DNA from: Treponema sp.
Lineage (GTDB): Bacteria > Spirochaetota > Spirochaetia > Treponematales > Treponemataceae
Reading direction: 5' to 3'
DNA length: 64,000 nt
Assembly: GCA_016286365.1 (NCBI GenBank)
Contig: JAEESN010000001.1
Coordinates: 1 to 64,000, forward strand
In this document: positions 46,498-56,456 of the stretch, piece after piece
Layout: every line of letters begins with the position of its first letter
Position numbering within the stretch: the first letter of the stretch is position 1
Made by a program: the position numbers and the translations under genes
Notes under the pieces: generated by a model
The model's database searches: none
What the model was told of the DNA's origin: nothing
Seen by the model: only the letters and a program-made list of their open reading frames with translations

Positions 46498-47659
46498 TGG
46501 TGCTATCTCACAAGACGAAATTGATGCTTTACTTTCAGGTGTTGCAATCGATGGATTAAACTCATCTGGTCATGTAGGAAATGGCCCAAATTACAGTATC
46601 GATATCTCTACTTTGCAGAAGCTTGCTGATGACTTAAAAGGTAAGCTCGAAGAGAATATCAATAAATATACTGGAGCTGCATTTAAAGTTGAGAATCCTG
46701 TTGCAGAACTCACAGACAGAGATAAAGTTCTTTCTAAACTTCCTGAAGTAGTTATTTCGGTTTCAATGGATTATACAGAGGGTGCTAAAGGCAGTCACAT
46801 GTACCTTATGTCATCGGACTTTGCCTTAAAAGTATTCTCTTTGGTAAATAAAGAAGAAACAGCAGATGTAGATGATGTTGTTCTTTCTGTAGTTTCTGAA
46901 CTGGTTGCAACACATACAAGTGCTCAGATTAATGTTCTTGATGCAACAGGAAAACTTCCTGGTCTTGCAAACGGAACGCCTGAAACATCAAATGAATCTA
47001 AAGCGATGATTATGTTCCCTCAGGGGGAATTCATCTTAACAAGCTATCCTCTTACTTTAGACGGAACAGCTTATACTTTGTGGGAATGTCTTGGCGGCGA
47101 TGTTGCCGAAAAGATGTCTGCAGCTTTAGGTGGTAATGCAAAAGAAGAACCGGTTCAGGAATTAGCCGGTATGGGAAATATGGCAGCTGGCATGGGCGGA
47201 GGAATGGCTGCTCCAAATCCAATGGGAAACATGATGGGAGCTCAAATGAATAATCAGATGCCGAATATGGGAATGCAGATGCAGATGCCTAATATGGGTA
47301 TGCAGATGCCAAATATGGGTGTAAACATGGGAATGAATGTTCCTAATGTTCAGTCTTTACAGTATCCGACACTTTCTTCCGGAGTTGCAGGTGGAGAACA
47401 GGGAAACATCGGTTTAATTATGGATGTTTTCATGGAAATGACTGTAGAACTTGGTCGTACAAAGAAATCTATTAAAGATATTCTTGGTATGGGAGAAGGT
47501 ACAATCATTGAGCTTGATAAACTTGCCGGTGAACCTGTAGATATTCTTGTAAACCATAAACCGATTGCTAAGGGAGAAGTTGTAGTCATCGATGAAAACT
47601 TCGGTGTTCGTGTAACAGAAATTCTTTCTCCAATGGAACGCGTAAACGAATTAAGCTAA
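46490..47659 (+). CDS. fliY: Flagellar motor switch protein FliY/FliN with Met/Asn-rich linker
   Basis: 389 residues. It opens with a second CheY-binding-type peptide (ISQDEIDALLSGV). A CheC-like middle domain (about 40-220) contains VVLSVVSELVATHTS. The Met/Asn/Gly-rich linker at about 237-285 repeats PNMGMQM. The C-terminal SpoA domain (IGLIMDVFMEMTVELGRTK to VRVTEILSP) is the FliN-type switch part. In the CheC-like region the E-x-x-N pattern reads E-L-V-A, so phosphatase activity is doubtful. The linker length and composition are unusual. Confidence 0.92.
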   Translation: MSDGAISQDEIDALLSGVAIDGLNSSGHVGNGPNYSIDISTLQKLADDLKGKLEENINKYTGAAFKVENPVAELTDRDKVLSKLPEVVISVSMDYTEGAKGSHMYLMSSDFALKVFSLVNKEETADVDDVVLSVVSELVATHTSAQINVLDATGKLPGLANGTPETSNESKAMIMFPQGEFILTSYPLTLDGTAYTLWECLGGDVAEKMSAALGGNAKEEPVQELAGMGNMAAGMGGGMAAPNPMGNMMGAQMNNQMPNMGMQMQMPNMGMQMPNMGVNMGMNVPNVQSLQYPTLSSGVAGGEQGNIGLIMDVFMEMTVELGRTKKSIKDILGMGEGTIIELDKLAGEPVDILVNHKPIAKGEVVVIDENFGVRVTEILSPMERVNELS

Positions 47660-47712
47660 GCGATTAAGTTCGCAAAAAAAATATATAAACCGATTTTAAT
47701 GGGTGGGAAAAA

Positions 47713-48369
47713 TTGGTGATGTCTAAAAAATTTTTTACAGCAATAGTTTTGCTTTTTGCTGTATCTTTTAACTTTTATTCTCAGGATGCAAATCCGGAAA
47801 ATACTGAGTCAACAGTCCAGGAATCTCAAGTAAATTCAGACGGTACAGGTGCTGCTTCCGAAGATGTTACAGATGATTATTTTTCTGATAATCCTGTAAA
47901 CGCTTCTGATTTTAAAAGTCCTTCATCATTAGGAACAATCGTAAAAATGATTCTTTTTTTGATCCTCATAATCGCTGTTATTTATGGCCTCATGTGGTTC
48001 TTTAAAAGAAAGAGTAATTTTTCTAAGAGTGATGATGATTTTATGCGCCGCGTTTCATCGCTCAATCTTTCGCCTGGAAAATCTGTAGAAATCGTAACAC
48101 TTCTGGAACATGCATATATTCTTGGAGTTACAGATAACAACATAAATCTTCTTGGCGAAATAGAAGACAAAGAACTTGTTGATGCATTAAATTTGAACTT
48201 TGATAAAAAGCAGACTGTTAAAAAACCGATGAACTTTAGCGACGTACTCGATATGTTTATGCCGAACGGTCCACGTGAAAGAAAAAATATTTTTGACGAT
48301 GCAGAAAAGAAAATCAGAAATCTTTCTAAATCTAAAAAAGAAGAACAGCAGGTAAGAGATGAAAAATAA
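47713..48369 (+). CDS. fliO: Flagellar biosynthesis protein FliO (FliZ)
   Basis: 218 residues. An N-terminal signal-like segment (KKFFTAIVLLFAVSFNFYS), a short periplasmic part and one TM helix (IVKMILFLILIIAVIYGLMW) are followed by FliO signatures (VSSLNLSPGKSVEIVTLLEH). FliO helps assemble the FliP export gate. TTG 47713, GTG 47716 and ATG 47719 are all in frame after GGGTGGG (47701-47707), and the exact start is unsettled. It overlaps fliP by 11 bases. Confidence 0.9.
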   Translation: MVMSKKFFTAIVLLFAVSFNFYSQDANPENTESTVQESQVNSDGTGAASEDVTDDYFSDNPVNASDFKSPSSLGTIVKMILFLILIIAVIYGLMWFFKRKSNFSKSDDDFMRRVSSLNLSPGKSVEIVTLLEHAYILGVTDNNINLLGEIEDKELVDALNLNFDKKQTVKKPMNFSDVLDMFMPNGPRERKNIFDDAEKKIRNLSKSKKEEQQVRDEK

Positions 48370-49174
48370 AATAAAGGCAATTTTTTTATCAGCAGTTCTC
48401 TTTATTTCTCCTGTTATGCTTTTTGCTCAGAGTACAACTCCATCTGCTCCACAGGGAACTACAGAAATGCGTAATGATGCACGTCCACTCCAGGTTCCGA
48501 ATATTGCAGTTCAGATTACAGAACCACGCTCTGGAAACGAAGTTGCTTTTTCTGTAAGACTTTTACTTCTTCTTACAATCTTAACTTTAGCACCAAGTAT
48601 TTTAATCCTGGTTACCTGTTTCCTTCGTTTTTCCATCGTTCTTGATTTTATCAAACGTGCGCTGTCTCTTCAGCAGGTTCCGCCAACAGCAGTTTTAAAC
48701 GGAATTGCTTTCTTTATGACAATCTTTATCATGTGGCCGACTTTTTCTAAGATGTACGATAATTCTTTAAAACCTCTTTCTGACGGTCAGATTGGTATTG
48801 AAGAAGCATATAAAAAGGCAGAAGAGCCAATAAGAGATTTCATGTTCTTACAGATGTCTGATGATACAAGTTACATCAAAACATTCATGAGCATGGCAAA
48901 AATGGAAAAGCCTAAAAACAAAAGTGATGTTCCTACATATATTTTAATTCCGGCTTACATCATCCACGAACTTACAATTGCATTCAAGATCGGTATTCTT
49001 TTATACATACCGTTTATCATTATAGATATGGTCGTCGCGAGTATCCTCATGGCAATGGGTATGATGATGCTTCCGCCTGTTCAGATTTCCATGCCGTTCA
49101 AACTGATTCTCTTTGTTTTAGTAGACGGATGGGGACTTTTAACACAGCAGTTATTCCTGTCTGTCATACATTAG
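48359..49174 (+). CDS. fliP: Flagellar export gate protein FliP
   Basis: 271 residues. A cleavable signal peptide (KIKAIFLSAVLFISPVMLFA) is followed by the TM helices of FliP: LTILTLAPSILILVTCFLRF, VLNGIAFFMTIFIMWPTF and MDVVASILMAMGMMMLPP-type segments. It forms the core of the flagellar type III export gate with FliQ and FliR. fliQ starts 9 bases after the stop. Confidence 0.96.
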   Translation: MKNKIKAIFLSAVLFISPVMLFAQSTTPSAPQGTTEMRNDARPLQVPNIAVQITEPRSGNEVAFSVRLLLLLTILTLAPSILILVTCFLRFSIVLDFIKRALSLQQVPPTAVLNGIAFFMTIFIMWPTFSKMYDNSLKPLSDGQIGIEEAYKKAEEPIRDFMFLQMSDDTSYIKTFMSMAKMEKPKNKSDVPTYILIPAYIIHELTIAFKIGILLYIPFIIIDMVVASILMAMGMMMLPPVQISMPFKLILFVLVDGWGLLTQQLFLSVIH

Positions 49175-49183
49175 GGGGTCTAG

Positions 49184-49453
49184 ATGAGTTTGGGACAGGT
49201 CATCTCCTTAATGCGTGGAGCCGTAACACAGACAATTTCTCTTGTAGCACCAATTCTGATTGTCGCTTTGATTGTTGGTCTTATAGTTGCTATCTTACAG
49301 GCTGTAACTTCCATCCAGGAACAGACATTAACATTTCTTCCAAAGCTTATTGTAATTCTTCTTATGATTGCGCTTCTTGGAGGGACAATGTTTTCTTCGC
49401 TTTCTCAATACACAATCAGAATCTTCGAAATGATACCTCAGGTTGCCAGATAG
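49184..49453 (+). CDS. fliQ: Flagellar export gate protein FliQ
   Basis: 89 residues, two TM helices (LVAPILIVALIVGLIVAILQ and LIVILLMIALLGGTMF) with the AVTSIQEQTLTFLPK loop typical of FliQ. It builds the export gate around FliP/FliR. Normal length and position between fliP and fliR. Confidence 0.96.
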   Translation: MSLGQVISLMRGAVTQTISLVAPILIVALIVGLIVAILQAVTSIQEQTLTFLPKLIVILLMIALLGGTMFSSLSQYTIRIFEMIPQVAR

Positions 49454-49466
49454 GCAGGAAGGGTAG

Positions 49467-50273
49467 ATGATAGAAAGTATTCTTACAAGAGCACCGGTTT
49501 TTCTCCTCGTTTATGTAAGATGTTTTGCCCTCCTTTTGACTCTTCCTCTTTTTTCAATGCGTTCTGTTTCAAGAATCGTAAAACTTGCTCTTGCCGGATA
49601 CATGGCATTTTTTATTTACAGTTCATTTGATTTTTCAGTTTATAAAGATTTTGCAGATCCAAACGGGGCTTTTTCTATCAGCTATATACTGCTTTTAGTA
49701 GGCGAAGGATTAATCGGCGTTATTCTTGGTTTTTATATTACGATTATATTTGGTGCATTCAGTACAGCAGGACAGTTTACAGCTTTCCAGATGGGATTCA
49801 GTGCTGCAAGTACCTACGATTCTTTAGCTCAGGTTGAAAATCCTCTTATGGGACAGTTTTTCAACTTTATGGCAATTTATATTTTTATTCAATGTCAGTG
49901 GTTTCAGCGTCTTTTTCTGGGAGGACTTGTAACAAGCTTTAGAACTTTGAGCGCTTATACTGTCGTAGTAAACAATGAACATTTTGTGCGTTTTATGCTT
50001 TCGGGTCTTACAAAACTCTTTGCAGATGCACTTGTAATATCTCTTCCGCTCATGGGAACACTTCTTTTAATTTCTGTGTGTACCGGTCTTCTTTCCAAAG
50101 CCGCTCCACAGATGAACCTCTTGTCCGAAGGTTTCCCGATTATGATTTTAGTTTCATTCTATCTTATAGCAACTCTTTTACCATATATGTGTGATTTCTT
50201 TATCAATTCATTTGTTAAAGGATTTGGTCTTTTAGAACGTCTGTTTATACAATTTTCAGGGGGAATAAAGTAA
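49467..50273 (+). CDS. fliR: Flagellar export gate protein FliR
   Basis: 268 residues, about six TM helices (FLLVYVRCFALLLTLPLF, ILGFYITIIFGAFSTAG, ALVISLPLMGTLLLISVCTG). It is the third part of the type III export gate. ATG 49467 has AGGAAGGG just upstream. flhB begins at the base directly after its stop. Confidence 0.95.
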   Translation: MIESILTRAPVFLLVYVRCFALLLTLPLFSMRSVSRIVKLALAGYMAFFIYSSFDFSVYKDFADPNGAFSISYILLLVGEGLIGVILGFYITIIFGAFSTAGQFTAFQMGFSAASTYDSLAQVENPLMGQFFNFMAIYIFIQCQWFQRLFLGGLVTSFRTLSAYTVVVNNEHFVRFMLSGLTKLFADALVISLPLMGTLLLISVCTGLLSKAAPQMNLLSEGFPIMILVSFYLIATLLPYMCDFFINSFVKGFGLLERLFIQFSGGIK

Positions 50274-51335
50274 GTGGCTGCAGAAGACGAGGGCAGAACC
50301 GAGGAACCGTCAGAGTATAAATTAGAGAAAGCCAGAAAGGAAGGCCGTGTCGCAAAAAGTCAGGAAGTAAGTTCAGCGCTTGTAATCCTTTTGTGCGTAG
50401 TTATGCTCATTTTCCTTGGAAAGTATATCTTCTCTCAGTGCATTCAGATTTATACTTTTTATTTTAATAAGTGCCACACCGTGATGATTCGTGACCCTCA
50501 GCTTTTTTCGTTCTTTTTTTTAGAGTTATTTAAAATTGTTATTCCGATTGCTTTAGTTGGAGCAATTGCAGCTTTTCTTGGAAACGTTATTCAGACAAGG
50601 GGAGTAATCTTCAGCCTGAAACCGATTGAACCAAAATTTAATAATATTGTTCCACGTTTTGGAGAATTCTTCAGAAAGACTTTATTTTCCGGCCGCGGAT
50701 TATTCAACATAGCAAAATCATTTTTAAAAGTTACTGTAATAGTTATTATTGCCTTTGTTTTAATCAGTGATGATATTTATGTCCTCATAGAAATAATCAA
50801 AAACGGGCAGATTTTTAATGCAGTCGGTAAAATTGCGATGATGGCAGCAAAGCTTTTACTCATTGTTGCAATTCTTTTTCTTGGAATCTCTATTCCTGAT
50901 TACTTTGTTCAGCGCCGTGAATTCCGCGAATCTATGAAGATGACAAAGCAGGAAGTAAAGGAAGAATATAAGGAACTCGAAGGAGATCCTGAAGTTAAAA
51001 ACAGGCTTCGTCAGATGCAGCAGCAGTTACTTGCGCAGAATATTCCAAAAGCAGTTGCCGCATCGGATGTAGTAATTACAAACCCTACACACTTTGCAAT
51101 TGCCTTAAGTTATGACCGCTTTAATGGTGATGAAGCTCCAAAGGTAACGGCTAAGGGTGAAGATCAGACGGCGTTCTATATAAGGCGTGTTGCAACCGAA
51201 AATAACGTCCCGATAGTGGAAAATAAACCAGTTGCACGTGGACTATATACAGAAACGCAAATTGGTGATATAATACCAGAGACATATTATAAAGCGATTT
51301 CGCTTATATATTCGCATTTACAAAACTATTCGTAA
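50274..51335 (+). CDS. flhB: Flagellar export protein FlhB (autocleaving)
   Basis: 353 residues. The cytoplasmic N-terminus EDEGRTEEPSEYKLEKARKE and the SQEVSSALVIL region are typical. Four TM helices follow, then the C-terminal cytoplasmic domain with the self-cleavage motif NPTH in VVITNPTHFAIALSYD. FlhB switches export specificity from rod/hook to filament. GTG start at 50274 with AGGGGG upstream, directly joined to fliR. Confidence 0.96.
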   Translation: MAAEDEGRTEEPSEYKLEKARKEGRVAKSQEVSSALVILLCVVMLIFLGKYIFSQCIQIYTFYFNKCHTVMIRDPQLFSFFFLELFKIVIPIALVGAIAAFLGNVIQTRGVIFSLKPIEPKFNNIVPRFGEFFRKTLFSGRGLFNIAKSFLKVTVIVIIAFVLISDDIYVLIEIIKNGQIFNAVGKIAMMAAKLLLIVAILFLGISIPDYFVQRREFRESMKMTKQEVKEEYKELEGDPEVKNRLRQMQQQLLAQNIPKAVAASDVVITNPTHFAIALSYDRFNGDEAPKVTAKGEDQTAFYIRRVATENNVPIVENKPVARGLYTETQIGDIIPETYYKAISLIYSHLQNYS

Positions 51336-51356
51336 TAATTTGCTGGGTGGGGACTG

Positions 51357-53459
51357 ATGGCAAACGAAAGTCGTGGGAAAATTTCTAATTTTTTTCAAAA
51401 AAATTATGTAGCTATAGTTACTGTAATTATAGTTTTCCTCATCTTTATCCCTTTACCAAAAACTCTTATTGACTTACTGATGACGCTCAATTTAGCTGCA
51501 AGCTTTGTAGTCCTCCTTGCAGTTTTATATACTCCGCGTGCATCGGATTTCCAGACATTCCCGCGAATTATCCTCTTTCAGACAATGCTCGGGCTTGGTA
51601 TAAACGTTGCTTCTACCAGGCTTATTTTGTCTAACAGCGGAGCTGATGAGCGGGCTCAAAGTGCCATGGTACAGGCTTTTGCAAGAATTGTTGCAGGAAA
51701 TAATATAGTCATTGGTTTTGTAATCTTTATTATTCTTATTGTTGTACAGGTATTGGTTGTTACAAAGGGTTCTGGCCGTGTATCTGAAGTAGCTGCAAGG
51801 TTCTCTTTGGATTCCATGACTCAGAAATTCTTTGACGTAGATAACCGCCTTAACTCTGGTATTATCGATGATCAGGAAGCAACACGTTTAAAAGACGCAA
51901 TTCGTAAGGAAATTGACTTTTATTCTAACATGGACGGTTCGTCTAAGTTCGTTTCTGGAAGTGTAAAAGCCGGTATCTTTATTACTGTTGTAAACCTTTT
52001 AGGTGGTGTTATTGTAGGTTCAGTAAACTATCATCTTGATGTTTCAAATGCATTTTCTATTTATTCAGCACTTACAATCGGTGACGGCCTTATGTCCCAG
52101 CTCCCGTCGCTCATCATCTCTTTTGCAACAGGTTTACTCGTAACCGGTACTAAGAGCGATGAACCTCTTGGAGAACAGCTTGTCAACGATTTTACAAGAT
52201 CTGGTCATATATACGAAATTGTTGGAGCAATTCTCTGTCTTGCAGGTGTTGTTTTAAAAGTTTATCTTTTACTCCCAGTAGGAGCAATTTTCATATTCAT
52301 TGGATTTAGAATGACAAGGCAAGAGGAAAAGGCAGAAGCTGCAAAAGCCGACGAGAAGAACGGAAGTCAGTCCCAGTCCGCTCAGGCTCAGGCAGATGCA
52401 GAAAAAATTGCCATGCTGGATCCACTTTCGCTCGAACTTGGTTATGCGCTTATTCCTTTGGTAAGCAAAGAAAAAGGTGCAGAACTTCTTGAGCGAATCA
52501 CACGAATCCGAAACGAAGCAAAACTCGACATGGGCTTTGTAATTCCAAAAATCCGTATTCAGGATAACATGACCCTTGATCCAAATGATTACAGCTTTAA
52601 GATTAAGGGTATAGAAGCTGGACGTGCAAACATCAGGCTTGGTTATTACATGTGTATGGATACCGGTTCTGTCATTAATCCAATACAGGGAGAAAAGACA
52701 AAGGATCCGGCATTCGGAATGGATGCAATCTGGCTTCCGGAAGACCGCAGGGCCGAAGCTGAAAATGCAGGTTACGTAATTGTAGACCCACCAACAATCA
52801 TCGCAACCCATCTTACAGAAATAATTCGTGCTCATGCTGCAGAAATGCTCGGACGCCAGGAAGTTTCTTCAATCATCGATACAGTCAAAGAGAAAAATCC
52901 TGTACTTGTTGACGAAGTTCTTAACACAGCAAAGCTCTCTTACGGTCAGATCGAAAAGGTTTTACAGAATCTTCTGGAAGAAAAGGTATCTATCCGAAAC
53001 ATCGTTACCATTCTGGAAACACTTGCAAACTATGCGGGCGTTTCAAAAAATCCATGGGAACTTACAGAAAAAGTTCGTCAGGCACTCGGTCTTCAGATTT
53101 GTATGCAGTATGCAGATCCGGAAGACAAAAAACTTCGCGTAATGCGTCTTTCTCAAGGTCTTTCAGAAATGATTCAGGAACACGCTTATATGCCTGATGA
53201 CGGTTCTAAACCATACGTTGCCTTAGATCCTGTAGACAGACGAAAGTGGATTACAGCAGTAAGCGGATCTTTAGCTCGTGTAAACGAAAAGGGATATCAG
53301 CCAATCATACTTTGTGTAAGTGCAATCAGGCAGCTTGTACATTCGGCAATAGAAAGGGAAATGCCTGGAGTAATTGTACTTTCCGATATGGAAATGTTTA
53401 CAGCAGGTCGTGCAGTATCAATCGAAATTGTAGATGAGATAACCAGTGAAGAGGAATAA
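51357..53459 (+). CDS. flhA: Flagellar export protein FlhA
   Basis: 700 residues. The N-terminal half has about eight TM helices with conserved loops (PRASDFQTFPRIILFQTMLG, GDGLMSQLPSLIISFATGLL). A Gln/Ala/Ser-rich linker (near 325-345) leads to the cytoplasmic ring domain. It docks chaperone-substrate complexes and uses the proton motive force for export. ATG 51357 is preceded by GGTGGGG. Confidence 0.97.
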   Translation: MANESRGKISNFFQKNYVAIVTVIIVFLIFIPLPKTLIDLLMTLNLAASFVVLLAVLYTPRASDFQTFPRIILFQTMLGLGINVASTRLILSNSGADERAQSAMVQAFARIVAGNNIVIGFVIFIILIVVQVLVVTKGSGRVSEVAARFSLDSMTQKFFDVDNRLNSGIIDDQEATRLKDAIRKEIDFYSNMDGSSKFVSGSVKAGIFITVVNLLGGVIVGSVNYHLDVSNAFSIYSALTIGDGLMSQLPSLIISFATGLLVTGTKSDEPLGEQLVNDFTRSGHIYEIVGAILCLAGVVLKVYLLLPVGAIFIFIGFRMTRQEEKAEAAKADEKNGSQSQSAQAQADAEKIAMLDPLSLELGYALIPLVSKEKGAELLERITRIRNEAKLDMGFVIPKIRIQDNMTLDPNDYSFKIKGIEAGRANIRLGYYMCMDTGSVINPIQGEKTKDPAFGMDAIWLPEDRRAEAENAGYVIVDPPTIIATHLTEIIRAHAAEMLGRQEVSSIIDTVKEKNPVLVDEVLNTAKLSYGQIEKVLQNLLEEKVSIRNIVTILETLANYAGVSKNPWELTEKVRQALGLQICMQYADPEDKKLRVMRLSQGLSEMIQEHAYMPDDGSKPYVALDPVDRRKWITAVSGSLARVNEKGYQPIILCVSAIRQLVHSAIEREMPGVIVLSDMEMFTAGRAVSIEIVDEITSEEE

Positions 53460-53464
53460 AACGG

Positions 53465-54706
53465 ATGCAGTTTGAAAACGAAATAAAACAGACAATTGAA
53501 TGCGACACATTTGCTGATTGTAAGGCTAAGCTTTACGAAAGATACGGTAACGACTACAAAATCGAAAATAAAGAAACAAAACTCAAGCACGTTGGATTAT
53601 TCGGTTTAAGACAGAAAGAAGTCACTGTGGTTACTTACACTGTTCCTCACAAAAAAGTTTATGACAATTCCGAAACTTATTACAAAGAAGAGCAGAAAAA
53701 ACAGGAAGAAATGCAGAGGCTCGAAGCAAACCGTCAGGAAATTTTAAAACAGCAGAAAGACGTGATTTTAACAAACACAATCAATCAGCTTTCAAAACAG
53801 ATTGATGACATGAATCAAAAGCTTTCTACTATGGGTTCAGATATAAAAAGCACAACTTCCGGTACTCCTGAATCAATCTTAAAAATCGAAGAGCTTTTAG
53901 CAGAAAACGAATTCACTCTTCCATATATCAGAATGATTACAGAAAAAATCCGCTCAACATTTTCTCTTGATGAACTTGAAGATTTTAAAAGGGTTGAACG
54001 CTATGTTGTAGACTGGATTGGAGAATCAATCGAAATTGCTCCTGAAAGAACAGTTCGTCCTCCAAGAGTAATAATCATTGTAGGTCCTACAGGAGTTGGA
54101 AAAACTACGACGATTGCAAAACTCGCTTCTAATTCAATACTCGATGCAAAAAACAAACAGGCTAAAAAACCGGAAATCTGTATTGTCACAATCGATACGA
54201 TGAGGGTTGGCGCTCTTGAACAGCTTGCAAAGTTCGGAGAAATCTTAAATAAAAATGTACTTAAGGCAGAAACTTCGGAAGACGTTACTCAGATTTACGA
54301 AGAATACAAAGAACATGTTGATTATATTTTTATTGATACAAGCGGTTATTCACCAAACGATGCAACACATATTAGCGAAATGAAGAATATTCTGGACGTT
54401 AAGATGAATCCGACAATTTATCTTTCGGTTAGCGCTTCTACAAAGGCAAGCGATCTTCACAATATTTTCCGTAACTACGAACCTTTTGATTACTCATCAG
54501 TCATCGTAACAAAATGCGATGAAACAAAACAATTTGGAAACATCATCAGTGTTTTATGGGAAAGACATAAAAGCATTTCTTATATTACAGACGGACAGCG
54601 CGTTCCACGTAATATCAAGAGAGCTGATGTAATTGATATCTTAAAAAATTTAACTGGCTTTGATGTAGACAGAGTTCACATCGAAGACAAATTTGGAGAA
54701 AAATAA
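53465..54706 (+). CDS. flhF: Flagellar GTPase FlhF (SRP-like)
   Basis: 413 residues. An N-terminal B domain with coiled coil ([20 protein letters not shown]) is followed by the NG GTPase domain: P-loop [46 protein letters not shown] and [10 protein letters not shown]. FlhF fixes the position and early assembly of the flagellum; in spirochaetes it controls the number and placement of periplasmic flagella. flhG starts 1 base after its stop. Confidence 0.95.
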   Translation: MQFENEIKQTIECDTFADCKAKLYERYGNDYKIENKETKLKHVGLFGLRQKEVTVVTYTVPHKKVYDNSETYYKEEQKKQEEMQRLEANRQEILKQQKDVILTNTINQLSKQIDDMNQKLSTMGSDIKSTTSGTPESILKIEELLAENEFTLPYIRMITEKIRSTFSLDELEDFKRVERYVVDWIGESIEIAPERTVRPPRVIIIVGPTGVGKTTTIAKLASNSILDAKNKQAKKPEICIVTIDTMRVGALEQLAKFGEILNKNVLKAETSEDVTQIYEEYKEHVDYIFIDTSGYSPNDATHISEMKNILDVKMNPTIYLSVSASTKASDLHNIFRNYEPFDYSSVIVTKCDETKQFGNIISVLWERHKSISYITDGQRVPRNIKRADVIDILKNLTGFDVDRVHIEDKFGEK

Positions 54707-54707
54707 T

Positions 54708-55583
54708 ATGGAAGAACAGGCAGAAGAATTAAGGGAATTGATGCAGGACGGCACAGATTCAAAGAAAGAAAAGCACAACACAAGAATTATTGCCGTAACA
54801 AGCGGTAAGGGTGGCGTTGGTAAAACTAATTTTGCCGTCAACATGGCAATTGCCTATGCCCAGCTTGGTAAGAAAGTAATCCTCATCGACGGGGACCTTG
54901 GTATGGCAAACGTAAATGTTCTTCTTAATATAGTGCCAACCTACAATCTTATGCACGTAATCAATAAGAAAAAGACCATGAAGGATATCATTATTGATAC
55001 TGAATTCGGCATTAAATTTATTGCAGGTGCAAACGGATTTTCTAAAATTGCAAACCTAAGCGTAGATGAACTTGATTACTTTGCAAAACAGTTTGCTTCA
55101 CTTGGAAATGCAGATATCATCATCATAGATACAGGTGCTGGTATTGCAAATAACGTTCTTCAGTTTGTTGCAGCAGCAGACGAAGTATTTGTTGTAACAA
55201 CTCCGGAACCAACTGCAATCACAGATGCATACGGAATCATCAAAATCATCACAACAGAAATTGTTGACCGCCCTGTAGACATCAAGCTCATTGTAAACCG
55301 TGTTCATTCTGCAGACGAAGGAAAACGTATTTCGGAAAGAATCATCAATATTGTTGGTCAGTTCCTTAATTATAAAGTTGAATATCTTGGATTTGTTTAT
55401 GAAGATCCTGTTGTTCAGGCATCGGTAATCAGACAGAAGCCGTTCATCTTTGTAAATCCTACTTCAAAACCTTCTGTTTGTATGAAGCACATCGTAGGAA
55501 AAATCGAAAAGGCTGAACCTGAATATAACGACGGTGTTTCAAGCTTCTTAAAGAAGTTCCTTTCGAAGAAACCGAAGGCATAA
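54708..55583 (+). CDS. flhG: MinD-like ATPase FlhG (FleN/YlxH)
   Basis: About 291 residues from ATG 54708, with GGAGAAA upstream; an in-frame TTG at 54693 would overlap flhF. The deviant Walker A is [18 protein letters not shown], followed by [17 protein letters not shown] and [14 protein letters not shown]. FlhG stimulates the FlhF GTPase and sets flagellar number. The usual partner of FlhF in the same operon. Confidence 0.95.
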   Translation: MEEQAEELRELMQDGTDSKKEKHNTRIIAVTSGKGGVGKTNFAVNMAIAYAQLGKKVILIDGDLGMANVNVLLNIVPTYNLMHVINKKKTMKDIIIDTEFGIKFIAGANGFSKIANLSVDELDYFAKQFASLGNADIIIIDTGAGIANNVLQFVAAADEVFVVTTPEPTAITDAYGIIKIITTEIVDRPVDIKLIVNRVHSADEGKRISERIINIVGQFLNYKVEYLGFVYEDPVVQASVIRQKPFIFVNPTSKPSVCMKHIVGKIEKAEPEYNDGVSSFLKKFLSKKPKA

Positions 55584-55615
55584 AAAAATTGCTATGATTT
55601 TTACACATTATGGTG

Positions 55616-55621
55616 TATAAT
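55616..55621 (+). promoter_or_regulatory. Possible -10 box of an internal promoter
   Basis: TATAAT at 55616-55621 lies next to a TACAC-N6-GTGTA inverted repeat in the 68-base gap before the membrane protein gene. No good -35 at 16-18 bases is visible. It may be a weak internal promoter or chance. Confidence 0.2.
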
Positions 55622-55651
55622 ATATAGAGAATTTTTATTGGGAGGTAAAAA

Positions 55652-56440
55652 TTGCGCAACATCAAGACAATTGTTTCTTTTTCTGCAGCTGGCTTTATTT
55701 TATCTCTCATTTTCGGCATTTTTTCTAATTCAAGTTTTATAAGGGTTTTACTCGTTGCTCTTGCATGGGCTATAGCATTTGGTCTTTTAGGCCTTTTGAT
55801 TTCTTTCCTTTTTAATACCGTTCTTAAAGTTGAATCCTCTTCTTACAGTTCTTCCGAGGCTTCTCCTTCACAGGGCATGGGAATTAAAACTGAATCTTTA
55901 GGCAATAATGTAGACATCGTTGTAGAAGACCAGGAGCTCGACAGAACAGAGAGTGTAAACAGATACTCAGTCGGACAGAATCATCAGATGTTAAACGATT
56001 CAGATCTTGATGAAAATAAAACAGCACAGGAAAATGCCTCTGCAGTAGTTTCTGATAATCCTGGCTTTGTGCCAATCAGAAATCTTGAAACATATAAAAA
56101 CATTTCGGGTACAGAATCTGTAAAACCTTCTGAATTGAAAAAAAAGGAAGACGAAGAAGAAGAGCTTGAAGAAATAGAAGAAATTGAAGGTGTAGAATCT
56201 TCTTCTCCTTCTAACAACGTACAGATTGCTGGTACAGATGATGCACTTGATGTACTTCCGGATATGGGCGAATACGTAAGCTCTGGAAATGTAAACACTA
56301 ACGATGGCTTTGGTTATGACGGTTCTGGTTATTCAGACAGTTCATACGGAAATAGTAACAAAAAAGTTGATGGAGAAAACATGCAGAATACAGAATTGAT
56401 TGCAAAAGCAATAAGTTCGGTATTATCAGCAGAAACATAA
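55652..56440 (+). CDS. Membrane protein with acidic cytoplasmic tail, flagellar operon
   Basis: 262 residues, starting at TTG 55652 with GGGAGGT upstream. Two N-terminal TM helices (FSAAGFILSLIFGIFS and VLLVALAWAIAFGLLGLLIS) are followed by a long Ser/Glu/Asp-rich, probably disordered tail, ending in LIAKAISSVLSAET. No family was recognised. It sits between flhG and fliA, where other spirochaetes also have a small uncharacterised gene, so a motility role is likely but undefined. Confidence 0.68.
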   Translation: MRNIKTIVSFSAAGFILSLIFGIFSNSSFIRVLLVALAWAIAFGLLGLLISFLFNTVLKVESSSYSSSEASPSQGMGIKTESLGNNVDIVVEDQELDRTESVNRYSVGQNHQMLNDSDLDENKTAQENASAVVSDNPGFVPIRNLETYKNISGTESVKPSELKKKEDEEEELEEIEEIEGVESSSPSNNVQIAGTDDALDVLPDMGEYVSSGNVNTNDGFGYDGSGYSDSSYGNSNKKVDGENMQNTELIAKAISSVLSAET

Positions 56441-56456
56441 AAAAAGGGGAAGGCTT

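Noticed and set aside
52269-52835. 188-residue minus-strand ORF
   Set aside because: Opposite flhA with aromatic/Cys-biased composition; no supporting signals.
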